Shown here one piece after another: positions 12,964 to 27,100 of a stretch of 64,000 nt of DNA. Position numbers and translations under genes: made by a program. Under the pieces are notes generated by a model. That model had not been told where the DNA came from, made no database searches, and was given only the letters and a program-made list of their open reading frames with translations. The DNA comes from Hybos culiciformis. Its lineage: Eukaryota; Arthropoda; Insecta; Diptera; Hybotidae. Numbering within the stretch: position 1 is the stretch's first letter; every line of letters begins with the position of its first letter. The stretch is taken from assembly GCA_964007475.1 (NCBI GenBank), contig OZ023273.1, positions 145,983,308-146,047,307 on the forward strand, written 5' to 3'.

Positions 12964-15900
12964 CAATAAATGTAAATTTTATTATTATTAATTAGTTATT
13001 AACGTTTATAATTTATAAATTTTAAGTTGTGTATAAGTTTTTTAGGTTTTTTTAATGGACTTTTTTAATACGTTTATGTAGTTTGTTTTTTATATTTCTA
13101 TTATATATAATATAAAAAATGTATTTATAAAATTATATAAAAAATATTATAATAATAATATACACATAGAAATAATAATAAATTAAAATGAACCTTTATG
13201 TCAAATTAAGAAAGTTAGGAATTATAATTTTGTTTTCTAAATAATACTCCTAAAAGCTTAAATTATACTAATTGAAACCTGATTAAAACCATCCAGAAAT
13301 ATAAGATATTTAAAGCTATTATAAGAGACATAATGCTGCACGTGTTTTTTAAAACCTATGTTCAGGTGTTTTAGTTACTTAGGTTATTTTATTTTAATTT
13401 ATATTTAGAAAAATTTTATTTTTTTTTTCCTCGTTTTCTATTTGATCCTCAAAAGCTTCATTACATTTTCTAGTTTAAAATACTCAACTGGAAATTTTTT
13501 TATTTTCGTATTCAACATCCGTTTTTTTTGTTCTGAAATCAATATTCAAATTATATGTACCTACTTTGCAAAAAAATTCATACAATAAATTTACAAATTT
13601 ATTTTGTTTGTAAAAGGCACATTTTATCTTTAAGGCATGATTTGCAATAAATTTTGTGCAATTCAGACCTATAAACTATTGACTGAAATTTTGTTAATTT
13701 TTTTATTTGACGTTCGTGTTTGTGGGCAAAATATTATTAGTAAAAAAAAAAGAAATTCCTGGTTTGGTTTATTGGAATAAATTATTTTTCGTTCTCATTT
13801 TTAGATTAAAAAAAAGCCTAGAAAATGTGTTCTTCTTACAAATACATTCATAGAATATGGAATTTTTACTTTGGTTTTGAGAAGTATAATTCAACTTATA
13901 AAGTCTTATTTAGAAATTGAAGATTCTTAAAATTAAAAATTAAAAATTTGAGATAAAACAATATACTGCCCAAAAATTGAAAAAAAAAAATTGAAACTCA
14001 TACTTTTTTTATTATTACTTTAAAATACAAAAAAAATAATTCACTCAAAATGCCTTAGAAAAGAAAAAAAAATACAAAAAAAAAGAAAAACAATTTTTTA
14101 TTTCCAAAAATTAAAATAATTAATAATGCTAACAATATTTTACCTTTATTCTAAATTTAATTTTATTTTATTACTCTTAATCACCAATAGCAAGGCAAAG
14201 CAAATTAAGACAGACATTTTGATTTAAACTTTTGTTTGTTTGAACTGGTTTTTTTTTTTGCCATCTAGAAAGATTTAGGAGAAAACTAGCTAAATTTTTA
14301 AATCCACGAAACTAAAATTTTTTATGAAAATTTTTTTTTTAAGATTTTCTTTACAATTTTTAACTGTCATTATGTAATTTAAATCTATATATTTTATATT
14401 ATTCGTATTTAATTATTATTGCCCTATTTTCAAAATTATTGCAAAGCATAAGTATTTTAATTAAAATTTTCAAACTTCCCATATAATGAAAGATGAATTA
14501 TTCTAAAACTTAATATTTAAAGTTTAACAACTAATAGATATAAAAGCTCTTGAGAATCTATTTGTTGTTAAAATATTGATTGACTATGGGGCTTTTTTTA
14601 TTTATAAAGGGAAATCAAGGGAAAAAAATGTTATGAAGTGGGTAGATACTCTATCTATAATAATAACTTTTTCAAAGGAATTGAAATGTTTGAAATTAAC
14701 TCTATTCTACAATCAATAAGAATATAAACTTTTTTTTATTTTATTGCCAGTTGTACGGGATAGCTAGATTTGAATTTTTTTTCACAACATAAGTTTTAAA
14801 TTTCAAGAATTTACTTAAAAAGTATAAAAACATAAAAAAAATTGCCTTTTTATTAAAATAATAAAATAAAATATTCAAAAAAAAATTTATATATAAATAA
14901 ATATTATATAATATGCAAAACGCACAATTATCTTTTTTTCAACATAAATTCCTTTGTAAATGCTTAATTTTTATTTATTATATTATTTTTATTAAATTGC
15001 AATATTTTCGACAATTTTAATTAGCATTTTTTTTTCTAAATAAGGTTCTTTTAATTTAAATATGTCATAACACTTTTAGATATAAAATAAATAAATAATT
15101 GAGAGATAAGATTGTACAAAGAATATGTTTTGTGATAGAATTATTTAAAAAAAAAAAAGCATATTTGAAACATGGAAGTGTTTTATGATTTTTTTTAAGA
15201 ATAAAAGTTTTAAGTAATGAAACTTTTCAAATTTATATTTATAAATAAATTTAAGTGGAAAAAAAGTTTTTTTAGAAAAAACTTTTTTTGTCGCATATTT
15301 CTTATAAAAACTGTAAAATATAAAAAAATCAAAAAGTTAGAAATAAAAAGAAAATATTTTAATTGTATAATTGCAAAATTTTTTAAATATTATATCAATA
15401 TAGTTTTAATAAATATAAGTTTTTTTTTTCAAGAAAATACCTTCCTCAGAAAATATGTAAGCATAGTATTAAATGTTACTCATTGACAAAACTGTTGAAT
15501 TCTTTGACCGTAAATTTTCTTTGTTTATTCTTTTATTGAGTATTCTGCATGAAACATTAAATCAAAAAAAAAATTAAATTTTCTTTTATAGCAGATATTG
15601 AATAATTTGTCCGCAATATAAAGTTCTAAATTAGCTTGTTGTTTTTTTTTTAATCTTATCTCATAAATTACCTGACAAAAATGAAACTACAATGAAAACA
15701 TTGATGTTACTATGCTCACATATTTCAATAAACTTTCCTTGTTGCATAGGTTTTTTATTTTATTTTACTACTTATAAGCTAATTTTTTATTAATATTCGT
15801 TAATGTAAAAAAGCAAAATATCTCTTAAATTTATATAATATATACCTAATATTAAAAAAAAAAACAAAGTACATTTTGTGTAAGAAAAATGAATAATTAA

Positions 15901-18900
15901 AATGTTTGCTTCAGATTTAAAAAAAAAACATATATATACCTATATATAAATTTCAAAAATATTTATATAAAAAAAAAACAAAGTTTATATAGAATTGTTA
16001 GAATTAATAAATAAACAGAAAATTTAATTAAAAAAAATATTGTTATAAACACAAAATGAGAAATGTTAAATGGCTTGGTATCCAAAAATGTTATATGTGA
16101 AAAATAATAAAAAATATAATTAAATTGAAATGAAAATTTTTAATTTTTTGTTTTAGAAAGTTATCGGCATAAAGTTAAAGTATAATATTTCATATTTAAT
16201 TAAATCGTTTTAATTGTTAAAAAAGAAAGAAAGAATTTAAGTGAAATATTATTCAAAACCTTTTCTATTTTATAAAATCAAATTAATTTATTAAAATTTA
16301 GTTTTTTAGCAATATTTTATTTTTCCATGCATACATTATTTCTTTTTTTAAATAATGAAACATTTTTAATTTATGCTTGTAGGTAGACAAAAAATGTAAA
16401 AAAAAAATACTAAAAACAATGTCCTCTAATACCTCCTCTTTGACTTTGTGCCGGTGAAATATAAGTTGAAAATCCCAGGTGACCAAATATTGTGCTCTGA
16501 AGGAGATCAAATTTGCGTAATTTATCATTTATAGTTATTATTTCATTTTGTTATAAAAGTTATTAATGTATATGTTGATAAATTTTTATATTGTTTCTGT
16601 TTTATCAATATGCAATATACTGTTGTACGAATCGGATATTATTATTTGAAAGGAATTTAGCATAGATAGAAAGAAAAATGTTTAAGTCTTGTGTTATTTT
16701 GAAATCAATCCGTAATATGTGCAAATTTACTGAATATTATAATACTTTTGCATTAAATGACTCCGTATCGAAAAGTTTTTTTTTCAAATCCTGCAGCCAA
16801 TGGTTTGAGCAGTTAAGGAGAGGAGAGCATGAAGATAATTAAAAAGTGCAATAAATAAATGGAAGTAAAGTAATTTGTGAAAAAACTAGCGAACTATTTC
16901 TTGAATAAGTTTTTCGACATTGAAAATTTTTAAATGACTATTTGCATACATTTTTTGTTTTATTTAATTTTATGTAAAAAAAATTATTTCAATTTTCATG
17001 TTATAAAAATTTGCTCTTCTTCGACAATATTGACTTCCCTGGCATCGTAACTTAATAAATTTTTTTTATTAAAAGAAAACAAAATAAATATTAATTTAAA
17101 TTTTTTAATTAAACTATTAATGAAAAGATAAATATTTATGCCAATTGTTTGTAAATAATTTTAATGATATGATGCATAAATTTTTTATTCTTTGATTAGG
17201 GTATCATTTTGTAACATATAAAATATAAAAGAAAATTTTCATAACATTAATTTTAAAATTATGGTAAGCTTCATATTAATTTGACTGATACTTTTTGTTA
17301 GGAAAGAAGACAATTCAGAAAACTATTTAATTTTTTATATTTTTAATTTTATTTCTAAAAATTATACATATTTTTATTTATAGGGAAAAACAATTTAATG
17401 ACATACATTTTCTTTAATAGAAAATTAAATAATTTTGTTGAATGAATGTTAAACATTTCAAAAATACTCTGAAATTATTTAATTGTAATTAGACAAGTTT
17501 GAGTTTTGAAACAAATTTTAAGTTTTTTTTTTAACAATTTTAGTTTCAGTGTTTGAATAATCTCTAATTATCATTTTGTTTTTAAAGTTTGACTTGGGGG
17601 TAACGAAAATAAACATATTCTGATTGTAATTTCTTCTTTTAAAAAGGATTTTTACAGAAAATGTATACTCATGCATTCTTCTTTTTTTTTTGATTTTTTT
17701 CTTTTTTTGAAATCGATTATTTTCTTCTTCTACACAAACATTATATCTTCCTCCGTAAGGGCTCGAGAACCTTCATTTGCTAATGCTTTTTACTTCTACA
17801 TTAATTTTAGAATTTATTATTATTCTGACAAGATTATAATTGCATGAAATAAGTTAGTTATTATTTTAAAATAAGTACGGAGCCAATAATTTTAAAATTT
17901 TGGAAAGAATTTTAAATTTGATTACGAAAAATAATAATATAAAATTAGAAACCCCCTTTTTTAAAAAAAAAATTAATGTACGAAGAAAGATATTAAATTA
18001 TATAAGTAAATAATAAAAATTTAATATTATTAAATTAAAAAAAAAAATTGTAAATTAATATCCCTGAAATCGTATTCTCCATCATGACGTAAAATTAAGA
18101 AAATGATTTTTTTAAAACTTTTCAAGAAATCAAAAATAAATCAAAAAGATAGTCCATTAATATTGACAATTAATTCTTTTTTTCAATTCTAATTTATTGA
18201 ATTAATTGTTATCAAAATAAGTTAATTTTTAACTAAACTTATAAAAAAAAAATTTAAAGTGACATGTCAAATTGTACAACTAATAACTTAAAAAAAAAAA
18301 AACTTTCTTTGAAAGAGATTTTTATCTAAAGCAAAATTGAACAAATATGTTTCGAACAACAATTTTTTGAAAAAAATTAGTTTTAAAATTATTACTTAAT
18401 TGTCGTTAATACAATTCTACCGAAATATTCGATGAATATGGACATAAATTTCTGAAAATTTTTGTATCCTTAATTAGAATTAGAATGTGACTACGATTTA
18501 TATATATATTTTCTCAGGAAAAGTTTTAAAAATATAATTTTGTGTTCTCTTTTTTATTTAGATTTTTTTTTATACGAATTTGTAGATCGATTTAGTTTTT
18601 AATGTTTTTATAGAAAAGAGAAATTAAAAATTAAAAACATTTAATTTTTATTTTCAAAACGACTGTGTAAAAGACATAAAATTTTAATTAAAAAAAATTT
18701 TATCTAATTGGGCCTTATTTTTAATTTTTTTTACACTATTTTGATTTAGTTATTTTTTTATAAATAAATAAATGAAAACAAAATTAAAAAAAAAAAATTA
18801 TATGTATATTTTAAGTGAGGAAAATATATTAAACAAAAAAAAAAACGACAGTTAAAAATAATTAAACACCTTTTTTCAACAACAAAATAATATTTAAAAA

Positions 18901-19344
18901 ATGTATAAAAAATAAAATTTAAAATTCAATATTAAAATACAAAAAAGTGAAACAGAAATTTATTAAAATTATATATATATAATATATATTATATATATTA
19001 ATTTGTGCAATCGAATTATATATAAATTATTATTAATTATTAAAAATAAAAAAAAAAATATAAATTTATTAAAAACATATAAATATATATATATAAAAAA
19101 ATCAAAGAATGAAAGAAATTTTCAAAGAAGAAAAAATATTAATATTAAAAAATATAAAAAAAATAAAAACTTATTTATATATATTATATCAAAGGAAAAA
19201 AAGAAAAATTACGAAAATATGAAAATTAAAAAAAAAGTATAAGAAATAAAACATGCAGAACTGTTCTTGTATGAAAAAAAAAAACTTTTATTAGTCAATA
19301 AAATATTTTTCTTAAACAATGAAAATATAAAAAAAAAACCTACA

Positions 19345-19613
19345 TTTGTTTTTCTTTAGTTATATATTTTCAGGTCACAACCTATAGTGAAGGAAATTCG
19401 AACCTACAACATAAGATATTAAATAGAATAGAACATAATATCAATATCTATAACAAACGATTAAAGCAATTGCATATGCAACTATTTAATTTTTTTACAA
19501 TATTATTCCTTACAAACTAAAATGTATTTGTTTTTCTTTAATTGTTTATTGCGCATCCTTTAATTTTTAGAAAAATGTAAAGTGTAACTTCGAGCAAACA
19601 ACATAAGATATTA
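19345..19613. repeat. Degenerate direct repeat, unit about 180-190 bp
   Basis: Two blocks recur in the same order. TTTGTTTTTCTTTA is at 19345-19358 and 19527-19540. ACAACATAAGATATTA is at 19406-19421 and 19598-19613. The spacings (182 and 192 bases) are nearly equal, so an old tandem duplication with indels is the simplest reading. The sequence between the blocks has diverged. Confidence 0.5.
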
Positions 19614-20135
19614 TAGTAGTACGTTTACATAAAATATAATGACAACAAAATAATACTGCACTAAGTATATTTAATTTTTGTGAAATTTTTCTAAAAGATA
19701 GTCATATAAAATCAACATATATAACTAGAGATACTTAAAAATAAAATTAGTAAATACCTACTATAATAGCCTTTTGTGAGTAGTATTTAAGTTTCAGAAT
19801 TAAAGATTCTATGAAAAATGTAAAGAGACAACTCCGAATTAACAATTTATTTTTCTTAAATTAATGATTTAAAGTCAAAATAATCTAGACATTATGAAAT
19901 TTGTTTGCTATGAATGAATTAAAATTAAACCTAATTTTATTTAGTGAAAATGGTGAGAACAAGATTGTGATATTTGATGTATTAGATTTAATATTGTCAG
20001 GTACTTAAACAGTTGATGAAAGGTATGCATACAACTGTCAATATCTCACCTGAAAAATATGTAGGTAGGTAGGTACACATAATATGATTGAAAGGACTTT
20101 TTTTTAATATTTTTAATTGTATTTTTACTCTGAAT

Positions 20136-20354
20136 TTTATATTCAATGTGCCCATTAATAATGCATTTTTATGAATTATTTGATTTTTTTATACATGTGA
20201 GTCCTGTATGAGTCATTCCTACATATAAAAAAGGATGATTTTTTCAAAAAACACATCCAAAAATATATACATTATATTTTTGTTTGTATTTTAATTCAAC
20301 TTTCTTTTTTATATTCAATATGCACATAAATTATGCATTTTTATACATTAATTG
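20136..20354. repeat. Pair of 47-bp direct repeats, 172 bp apart
   Basis: The segment at 20136-20182 (TTTATATTCAATGTGCCCAT and onward) matches 20308-20354 (TTTATATTCAATATGCACAT and onward) through a shared ATGCATTTTTAT core, with scattered differences. This may be a diverged local duplication. Confidence 0.5.
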
Positions 20355-21150
20355 CTTATTATTATTTTTATGTTAAATTAAGGAGTTCATAGAATGGAAT
20401 TTCAGTTTTACATTGTGAAAAAATTTTCGGAATAAGGTTATATGAAGAATAAAAAATTGTACGCCAAAATACAGTATTAAAAACAATGTAATAAAAAACT
20501 CTGTACGGGAACATTGGAAAATGATTTTGCGCAAAATTATTTATGATTTTGTACACACAGTATTTGAACCATACATTATTTTCCACCCATTATTTGTGGA
20601 TTCAGAATATTGTTCGTACATTATTTTATCCATCAAGTATTTAGATTTAGAACAACAGAATTTAGTCCATAAAGGAATTTGTTCTTATGAATTTCTTTCG
20701 TACATAATATTTTGTCCATGTACAATTTAGATTTCTTTAATATGTAATATGACCCAATATTTTTTAGCCCTTTAGAACAAAAGGTTTCTTTGTGCTTATT
20801 TTCGTTTTGATAGTATTTCGCTATTGATGACTTTTATTCATTAAAGTTTATGGCCTCACGATATTAGAAATTAAAAATTACCTGTCAAGAAACAAATTGA
20901 GTCTAAATTCAATTAAATAAAAACCATTTATATATTATTTATTTAAATGAAATATTATTACAATTTGAATAATTAATATAGAAATTATTATCAATTAAAT
21001 ATATAAATTCAGCTTGTATTAAGCTTATGTTATAATTATAAATAATTCTGATTATTTCAGTAAACTCCGAACCGCCTAAAAATTTTAATTAACTATAAAA
21101 CAAATTTTAAACACTCTTGAAGATAATATTAAATTGAAGTTTATTTTGAT

Positions 21151-22914
21151 TCACATATTATCTTCATCAGATGAAATATCTATTAAAGTTTTTGGTGACA
21201 TCACATAGAGGAATTCTTCTGCATTATTATCATTGTTATCACCTTGACCATCAGTTCCGTATTGGCAAATTTCATCGTCAAAATCACAGTCATTCATATT
21301 TTCTATTTCTAATTCAGAATTATTCACTATATTCATGCATTCGGTTTTAATTTGTGACTGATATCTTGTTGGCATAACACTGACAGATTTAGCTAAACTT
21401 AAAAAAAACATACTATTAGCATCTAAGTCCGATATTAATTTGATGGCTTGAAGAGAAGGTGGTCTAAACGTTTTTAAACCAATTTTATTTTTAATAAATT
21501 TAGAATGCTTTGAATTAACCTGCGAAGGTGAATAACTCAAATTATTTTTAATATTCGAATTAGGTAAATTTTTCATGTTTTTATAATTTAAAAAATTTGC
21601 TGATTTAGAGTTACTTTTATAACTCGAAGAAGTAATATTCATTTTGTTCATAATTTGAGAATAACTGCTTGCGGGTGTGCTAGGTGAAATGGAATTTTCA
21701 TTCACTAAAGCATTAGTATCAACAAAATTATTTGTGAAATTATCCGAAATAGACATATTAGATGTCGTATTAATTCCTTGTGCGTCTGCATCTATCGATG
21801 GCTCATCCATATATGGTTCATTTTTAATTATCTCATTTGAATTATTTACAAGATAATTTTGCAATTCATTCGAATCATCTAAGTTGTTTGAAGTTCTGAA
21901 AAAATAAATTTTATTGAAAAAAATATAACAAAAATAATAAAAAAAGACAACCTTATAGCTCCTTGAAATGGTCTTAAAAAGTCCATTTGTTCTGCATGAG
22001 CCCAATAATGATATTTTTTTGAAGTTTTAGTACCTATTCGGAATGACCTTAAATACTTGGTATAACTATCTCTAAGATTTTTCCATTTTCTTTTACATGC
22101 TTCTAAAAATATACAATTAAACTCAACAATGTGATAAATTTTTATGTCATTATTTTTTAAATTATTTTAACTAAGTATGTTTGAAAGTAAAATTATAAAA
22201 TAATATTTTAAAAACATTAACCTTTTATAAAAGTTCACGATATTTACTTTATTTATTGAAGGTTTAGTGTATTCTATATCCTCTACAGATATTGCTTGTG
22301 GAAGTTTTAGTGTTAAAAAATACAGCTGCGCACTAATAATTATTCTAATCCTTAAATACTGTTTTCCACAAGAATATTTGGATTTTAATTTTTCATTCAT
22401 ATACTTTTTTTTCGCCCATTATTTGTTGAATTGTGTAAAATTAAGAAATGTTTTTTAAATTTTCTTTAAATAAAAAGTCTCATTTATTTTTTAAATAACT
22501 TCGATGTAGAAAAAACCACTTAGATAAATTATTAATGTACCAAAATAGATTTTTAACATTCGACAGAATAATCAAGATGTAATATTTTCAGGATATTTTT
22601 TTTTCATTCAAAGACGGCCAATCCCTCAATTTTATTTTTAAAGTCAAGACTGTGGATCTCAAAATATAAACGTATCATATGTTTCCCATTGAATAAAAAT
22701 CTTACCAATTGGTAGACCAACATGAGTGGCTACCAGTTCCCAGCATTTCAACTTCTTTTCCATATTTTTATAATCTGAAACAAAAAAAATAATATTTTTT
22801 TTAAAGTTATTATCACAAATGCATTATATTTCAATATTTACCTGGATTTTTTGTATCATATAAAGCTGGATAGCTTTTTATCAATTCAATATATTCATCA
22901 GTTTGGATTTGCAT
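21151..22914 (-). CDS. MADF-BESS domain transcription factor
   Basis: Probable sequence-specific DNA-binding regulator of the MADF-BESS family (Adf-1 and relatives), expanded in insects. Minus-strand exons are 22914-22842, 22774-22706, 22102-21952 and 21895-21151, with phases 1, 1 and 2 matching, giving 345 aa. The start is the ATG that opens MQIQTDEYIELIKSYPALYD, the usual beginning of a MADF domain. The MADF domain spans about residues 7-97 and keeps the spaced tryptophans (KCWELVATHVGLP, CKRKWKNLRDSY). A Ser/Asn-rich linker follows. A BESS motif lies at about 254-291 (DANSMFFLSLAKSV, then the QIKTECMNIV helix). The C-terminus is acidic. AATAAA lies 5 bases past the stop, at 21145-21140. 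The exact ortholog cannot be named, because this family diverges fast. Confidence 0.9.
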
Positions 22915-23044
22915 TATTTAATATTAGATTTATTAAAATAATAACAAGATTATTTCCTATTTGGAATAATTTTTTTTTTTTTAATTTAGTTTAATGAAAT
23001 TGAAATAAAAGTTTCTGGATGTATAGATTTTCAGTGGCTATATG

Positions 23045-23100
23045 AGCGGTATTAAAATAAAATAATCGATAAACCGGCGCAGTTTTTCGCGCATACCGCT
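23045..23100 (-). promoter_or_regulatory. Candidate promoter patch of the MADF-BESS gene
   Basis: A short GC-rich island 130-190 bases upstream of the MADF-BESS start. AGCGGTAT at 23045-23052 is repeated inverted as ATACCGCT at 23093-23100. Between them, read on the minus strand, TATCGATT at 23071-23064 matches the insect DRE site TATCGATA at seven of eight bases. A promoter role is inferred from position and the DRE-like site. Confidence 0.3.
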
Positions 23101-23274
23101 GAAGTTTGAGTTTTATATACTGTTAAAATAACAATGTGGCGGTGAATAAAATGTGTAGGTACTGTTCTTTTTTTCTTAATACGAACACAGGACGTTATGC
23201 TGAGCAGTTATGTTTTTTTTTATCTTGTTAACGCACAGACGAAAAAAGGATATCAGTAAACAAAGAAAAAGAAC

Positions 23275-23283
23275 TATATAAAA
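23275..23283 (+). promoter_or_regulatory. TATA-like box, possible plus-strand promoter
   Basis: TATATAAAA is followed 20-40 bases later by less AT-rich sequence (GAGGACATTCGAACGAC). It lies 3.8 kb upstream of the first Shc coding exon found. TATA-like strings are common by chance in DNA this AT-rich, so this is weak. Confidence 0.15.
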
Positions 23284-24126
23284 TCATTACTGTTTGAGGA
23301 CATTCGAACGACTTTTGGTCATACAATATTAAGTTTGAAATTTATATAATCAATTATTAGTAAATTTTAACTAAATTTAGAAAACGGTATCTAAAATTAG
23401 GGGAAGATATACAGTTTAAACTTTAGTTTTGGACAACTAATAAGAGTAATAAGTATAGTGTAACGTAAATCCACTGAGGTTTATTTGTACTTAAGTGTTT
23501 ATTTTATGTACTCTAATATATAATGTAATCATATTATATAATTTATGAAATTATACATATGTATTAGTATTAAATACCTTCCTATGTACTTAAAAATTAG
23601 AAATCATTATTATATTTTTAACATCGAAATTAATATCATGTTTATCATCGTTGTTTTTAAAAAAATATTTATAATATTTGTGAAGGTATATTTTGTTACC
23701 CAACATTTCTTAATAAGATTTCCCTTGTTTATTCAATAATTTTTAATTTATGGAAGTTTGTTCTTCCATTTCCGTGATATACTTAAGCCTTAAATTCTTC
23801 AAATAGCCATTTTCCAGAAACGACCGGAAACCAGCAAAATTTTTAATACACATAATTTAAGAAATATTTTGTACGTATGCAATATTTAGTGGCCAATCTC
23901 GATTAAAAGTGTCATATTATTGCCGCACCGAGAACAATACTATATACTTAGATACAAAATGAGAAGAAAATAAATGATGAAAAATATTTTATTAAGAGAT
24001 TATGTAAAATCATAGCATTTAATGTGTATAGATATTTTTTACACGATTTTATTTAAAACACAAACTTTGTCCGTTTGATTCAAATCTTACAACTGATATT
24101 TGACCCAAAATAGATTTCGATTAAAA

Positions 24127-24158
24127 TTTTTGTGGGCTCTTGTAAATGCCCACAAAAA
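24127..24158. repeat. Short perfect hairpin
   Basis: TTTTTGTGGGC at 24127-24137 and its exact reverse complement GCCCACAAAAA at 24148-24158 are separated by a 10-base loop. The GC content of the stem stands out from the surroundings. Function unknown. Confidence 0.7.
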
Positions 24159-24442
24159 CTATTTAGCTCCCAATTGTGTCAAGGAGTTGGAATGTTCCTT
24201 AAAATTGGTTTTGATTGAAATTTATATGTTGTTAGTTATCCAATAAAGGATATTGAAAATTTTTCTTAGTCTCTAATTTAATTCAAGGACTCGATAGTCT
24301 GAAAATAGATTTTGATAAATAGATTTCGGAATATGAAACAAAATTTATTGAAAAATTTCTTAAATAAACAATTTGAAATTAAGATTTATGTTTGGAAGTT
24401 AGAGACTAAAAAGTTTTAAATAAAAATAAACAAGAAAAAAAA

Positions 24443-24746
24443 TTTAAAGTACACGATTTTATTTTATTTGTACTAAAAATTAGAAAATAAAACTCAGTAT
24501 TATTTGCGAATCCAATAAAATAACTTTTTTATATTGGAAAATTACTTTACTTGGTATGAATATATGTATTTAAAACGAACATTGATTTATTTCCTTTTAA
24601 TAGCACCACGATTTTAATTTTTAGCTAAATATATGCGTTTCAACAAATTTTCTAACAAAAAATAAATATTTTTTTGAACTCGCAAATTTTACTGAGTTTT
24701 ATTTTCACTTTTTAGTACATTTAATAATAAAATCGTGCAACTTAAA
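24443..24746. mobile_element. Inverted-repeat element, possible MITE or foldback element
   Basis: The left arm (about 24443-24510) and the right arm (about 24679-24746) are reverse complements of each other over about 68 bases, roughly 80-85% identical by eye. Shared blocks include CACGATTTTATT, TGTACTAAAAA and AAAATAAAACTCAGTA. About 170 bases of AT-rich sequence lie between the arms, with no coding capacity. The size and structure fit a non-autonomous DNA transposon that folds back. I could not define target-site duplications or a superfamily. Confidence 0.55.
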
Positions 24747-27100
24747 ATTTTGTTTTAATTAATTTTTATAAAATCAAAACAAATATAAAATTTAAAATCT
24801 ATATAGTGAAATTATTTAAAAATCATTTCTTTTTTATATACATATATTCAACAAACATAAAATTTATTCAAATTAAAATTTGAAAATATTAAATAAAATA
24901 CAAATTTATAATAATCAATTATAGCAGATAATATTCAAAATATATGTATAAATGTAATAATTATGTGTTATAATTTTGTAATAATGTATAACTAAAATTA
25001 ATCTTATAAAAAACGTTTTCCTATATTATAAAGATTGAATGAATGATATTATTATCTTTAATATTTTAAATTTATAAGTAATTAGTACAAAAAGTAGATA
25101 TTATGATTTAAATTTAAGATTATAAATAAAAGAATACTTTTGAGGGATTATCTAGGGCTCAAAATTCCCATACACAACTCTATACCAGACATTATATATA
25201 CCAGATATATATATTATACTTATACATTACTAACTTATATAATAACATAATAATATATTATTATTATTTATATTGATAACAATATTCTATTTTCAAACTA
25301 AATATATTTTTACCTAGATATATAAATCTTAAAAATCGGAAATATTATTTTTTTGAACCTTAACGATATCTGATAGATTGTTTACATTTTCATATAAATA
25401 TATATAGTATACTTCATTTCATTTTTAAATTGTTTTTTTTTTTGTGTGAATACACCCATAGAATATTATAAGTGAACAAAAAGACAGATAGATTAAAAGT
25501 ACACTTTGCTTAGTGTCAAAATAAAATTTTAATATTAATATAGTTATAATTTAATTTTTACATTTACCCTATAAAAAATAGAATAAAAAATAAATTATTA
25601 TAAGTTAAGAAGTTAAAGAAATATTAAAGTTAAAGTTAAAGTTACAAAAATAAAAAATAACAATTAGGTATTAGTACATAAAATTAAATAAATTAAATTA
25701 GAAAATTTAATTTTGATAAAAAATAAAGAAATTTCTTTTTTGTTTATTTATTTCTATATTTTTTTTTTATTGTTTGTCTTTTTTTATAATAAATATTATA
25801 ATAATAGTTTTTAATAGTTTGACGTTTCAAATTCTTTTATTTCTAAAAAAAAATTAAGGAAATTATTATAATATTTTATTGTTTATAAGAAAAATAATTT
25901 AAATATAAATTTAAATTAATTATAAACTTGAAAATATTACCAGAAAAATAATGGGGAGGTTCATATTTTTTTTGCCTTAGGGATTAAACAAACAAAAAAA
26001 AAATATCAAAAAAAAAATTAATTAAATTGACTGAAAGTAGAAAGGTTAAATTTTAATTACACTTTTTACATACATAGGTATATAAAATTTTTCATACAAA
26101 TTTTTTTGCTATTTTAAAAACATTTCTTCTTTGTCGTCTTTTAATTCGAAATAAGTAAAAAGAATTTTTAATTGGAAAAATGATCCAATAAGCTTAGAAA
26201 AAATAACTTGAATGATTCATCATCAGTGTAGTGGCGGGATGAAAAATAAAAAATAAAAGAAAAAGTCGTGACCCATAACACTACCGACAAACAGAAAAAA
26301 AAAATTAATTAATAGATACTAAGTACCCATATTCATATAAAATATTTTTTCTATTTTTATATAAATTCTTTTCCTATATTCTGTGGACATCTGAGTAATA
26401 AAAGTTATTGAGCAATTTAATATTCATTGTTTTTCAAAGATTGGACTTACTTAATTCAATAATTCACAAAATTTTAAATTGATGGCATACATTTATTTTT
26501 GTGAAAAAAATTGTTTTTTGCGTCATTTATTTGCATTACTGTCTGTAATAAAATAGATATTAATTGTGTTGTTGATGTATCTACTTCTTTTCGTTATTTC
26601 ACACCCGCATGAATTCCAAAAAAAAAAAACTCTTATATTATTATGATAGTAATCGGGTGTTAAACGTAAAAAAAGAGGTAGGTAAAGAATTGACGCATTA
26701 TTAGTATAAATTGTAAACACTATCAGTATATAATAAAATGTGCAATAAGTATATTGATTTTGTTCTAATGATACTATATTATTTAAATATAAATGATTTT
26801 CTTTTAATATTAGAATTTTTTAGAAATTCTATTTTCTTTTTAACAATTTATGTTTTATTAGAACTAAAGTCATTACTTAAACTTCATTAGGGAACGATTA
26901 CCAACATTAATATTAGAATAATACTTTTTGTAATTTACTACGACAAAAATGTAAAAAAAATAAAAAATTAAATTATGAAACAACAAAATTAATATATTAT
27001 GTACATTGTAAACAAAAAACAGTTGTACATGTGCATCAGCATATTTATTTCCGTATAATACAAATATGAACATAATATTATTTTAGGGACTCATAATTAC

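Larger units (their letters stand above)
12964..21150. other. Intergenic DNA between EcR and the MADF-BESS gene
   Basis: The two genes converge on this 8.2-kb stretch. The first few hundred bases should be EcR 3' untranslated sequence, with candidate poly(A) signals at 12965 and 13177. The rest is AT-rich, with A/T homopolymers, an AT-dinucleotide patch near 18970-19000, and two families of degenerate direct repeats near 19345-19613 and 20136-20354. Open frames at 15217-15486, 16298-16528 and 19003-19242 are low-complexity and I do not believe they are genes. Confidence 0.7.
22915..27086. other. Divergent intergenic region between the MADF-BESS gene and Shc
   Basis: About 4.2 kb between two genes transcribed away from each other, so it should hold both promoters. 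A GC-richer patch lies near 23040-23105, a TATA-like box near 23275, a short hairpin at 24127-24158 and a large inverted-repeat element at 24443-24746. The remainder is AT-rich with no credible coding frame. An AG at 27085-27086, after a T-rich stretch, could be the acceptor for a 5' exon of Shc that I could not locate. Confidence 0.65.

Noticed and set aside
16298..16528. Minus-strand frame with a less simple middle (LIFHRHKVKEEVLEDI)
   Set aside because: It looked briefly like a retroelement fragment, but it is short, has no recognisable motif and is flanked by AT-rich noise.
19003..19242. Lys/Asn-rich frame next to an AT-dinucleotide patch
   Set aside because: Composition is that of translated poly-A/T DNA; there is no start context or domain.
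20368..20730. Overlapping frames on both strands (72 and 69 aa)
   Set aside because: They are mutual shadows with no family match; the region contains degenerate repeats.
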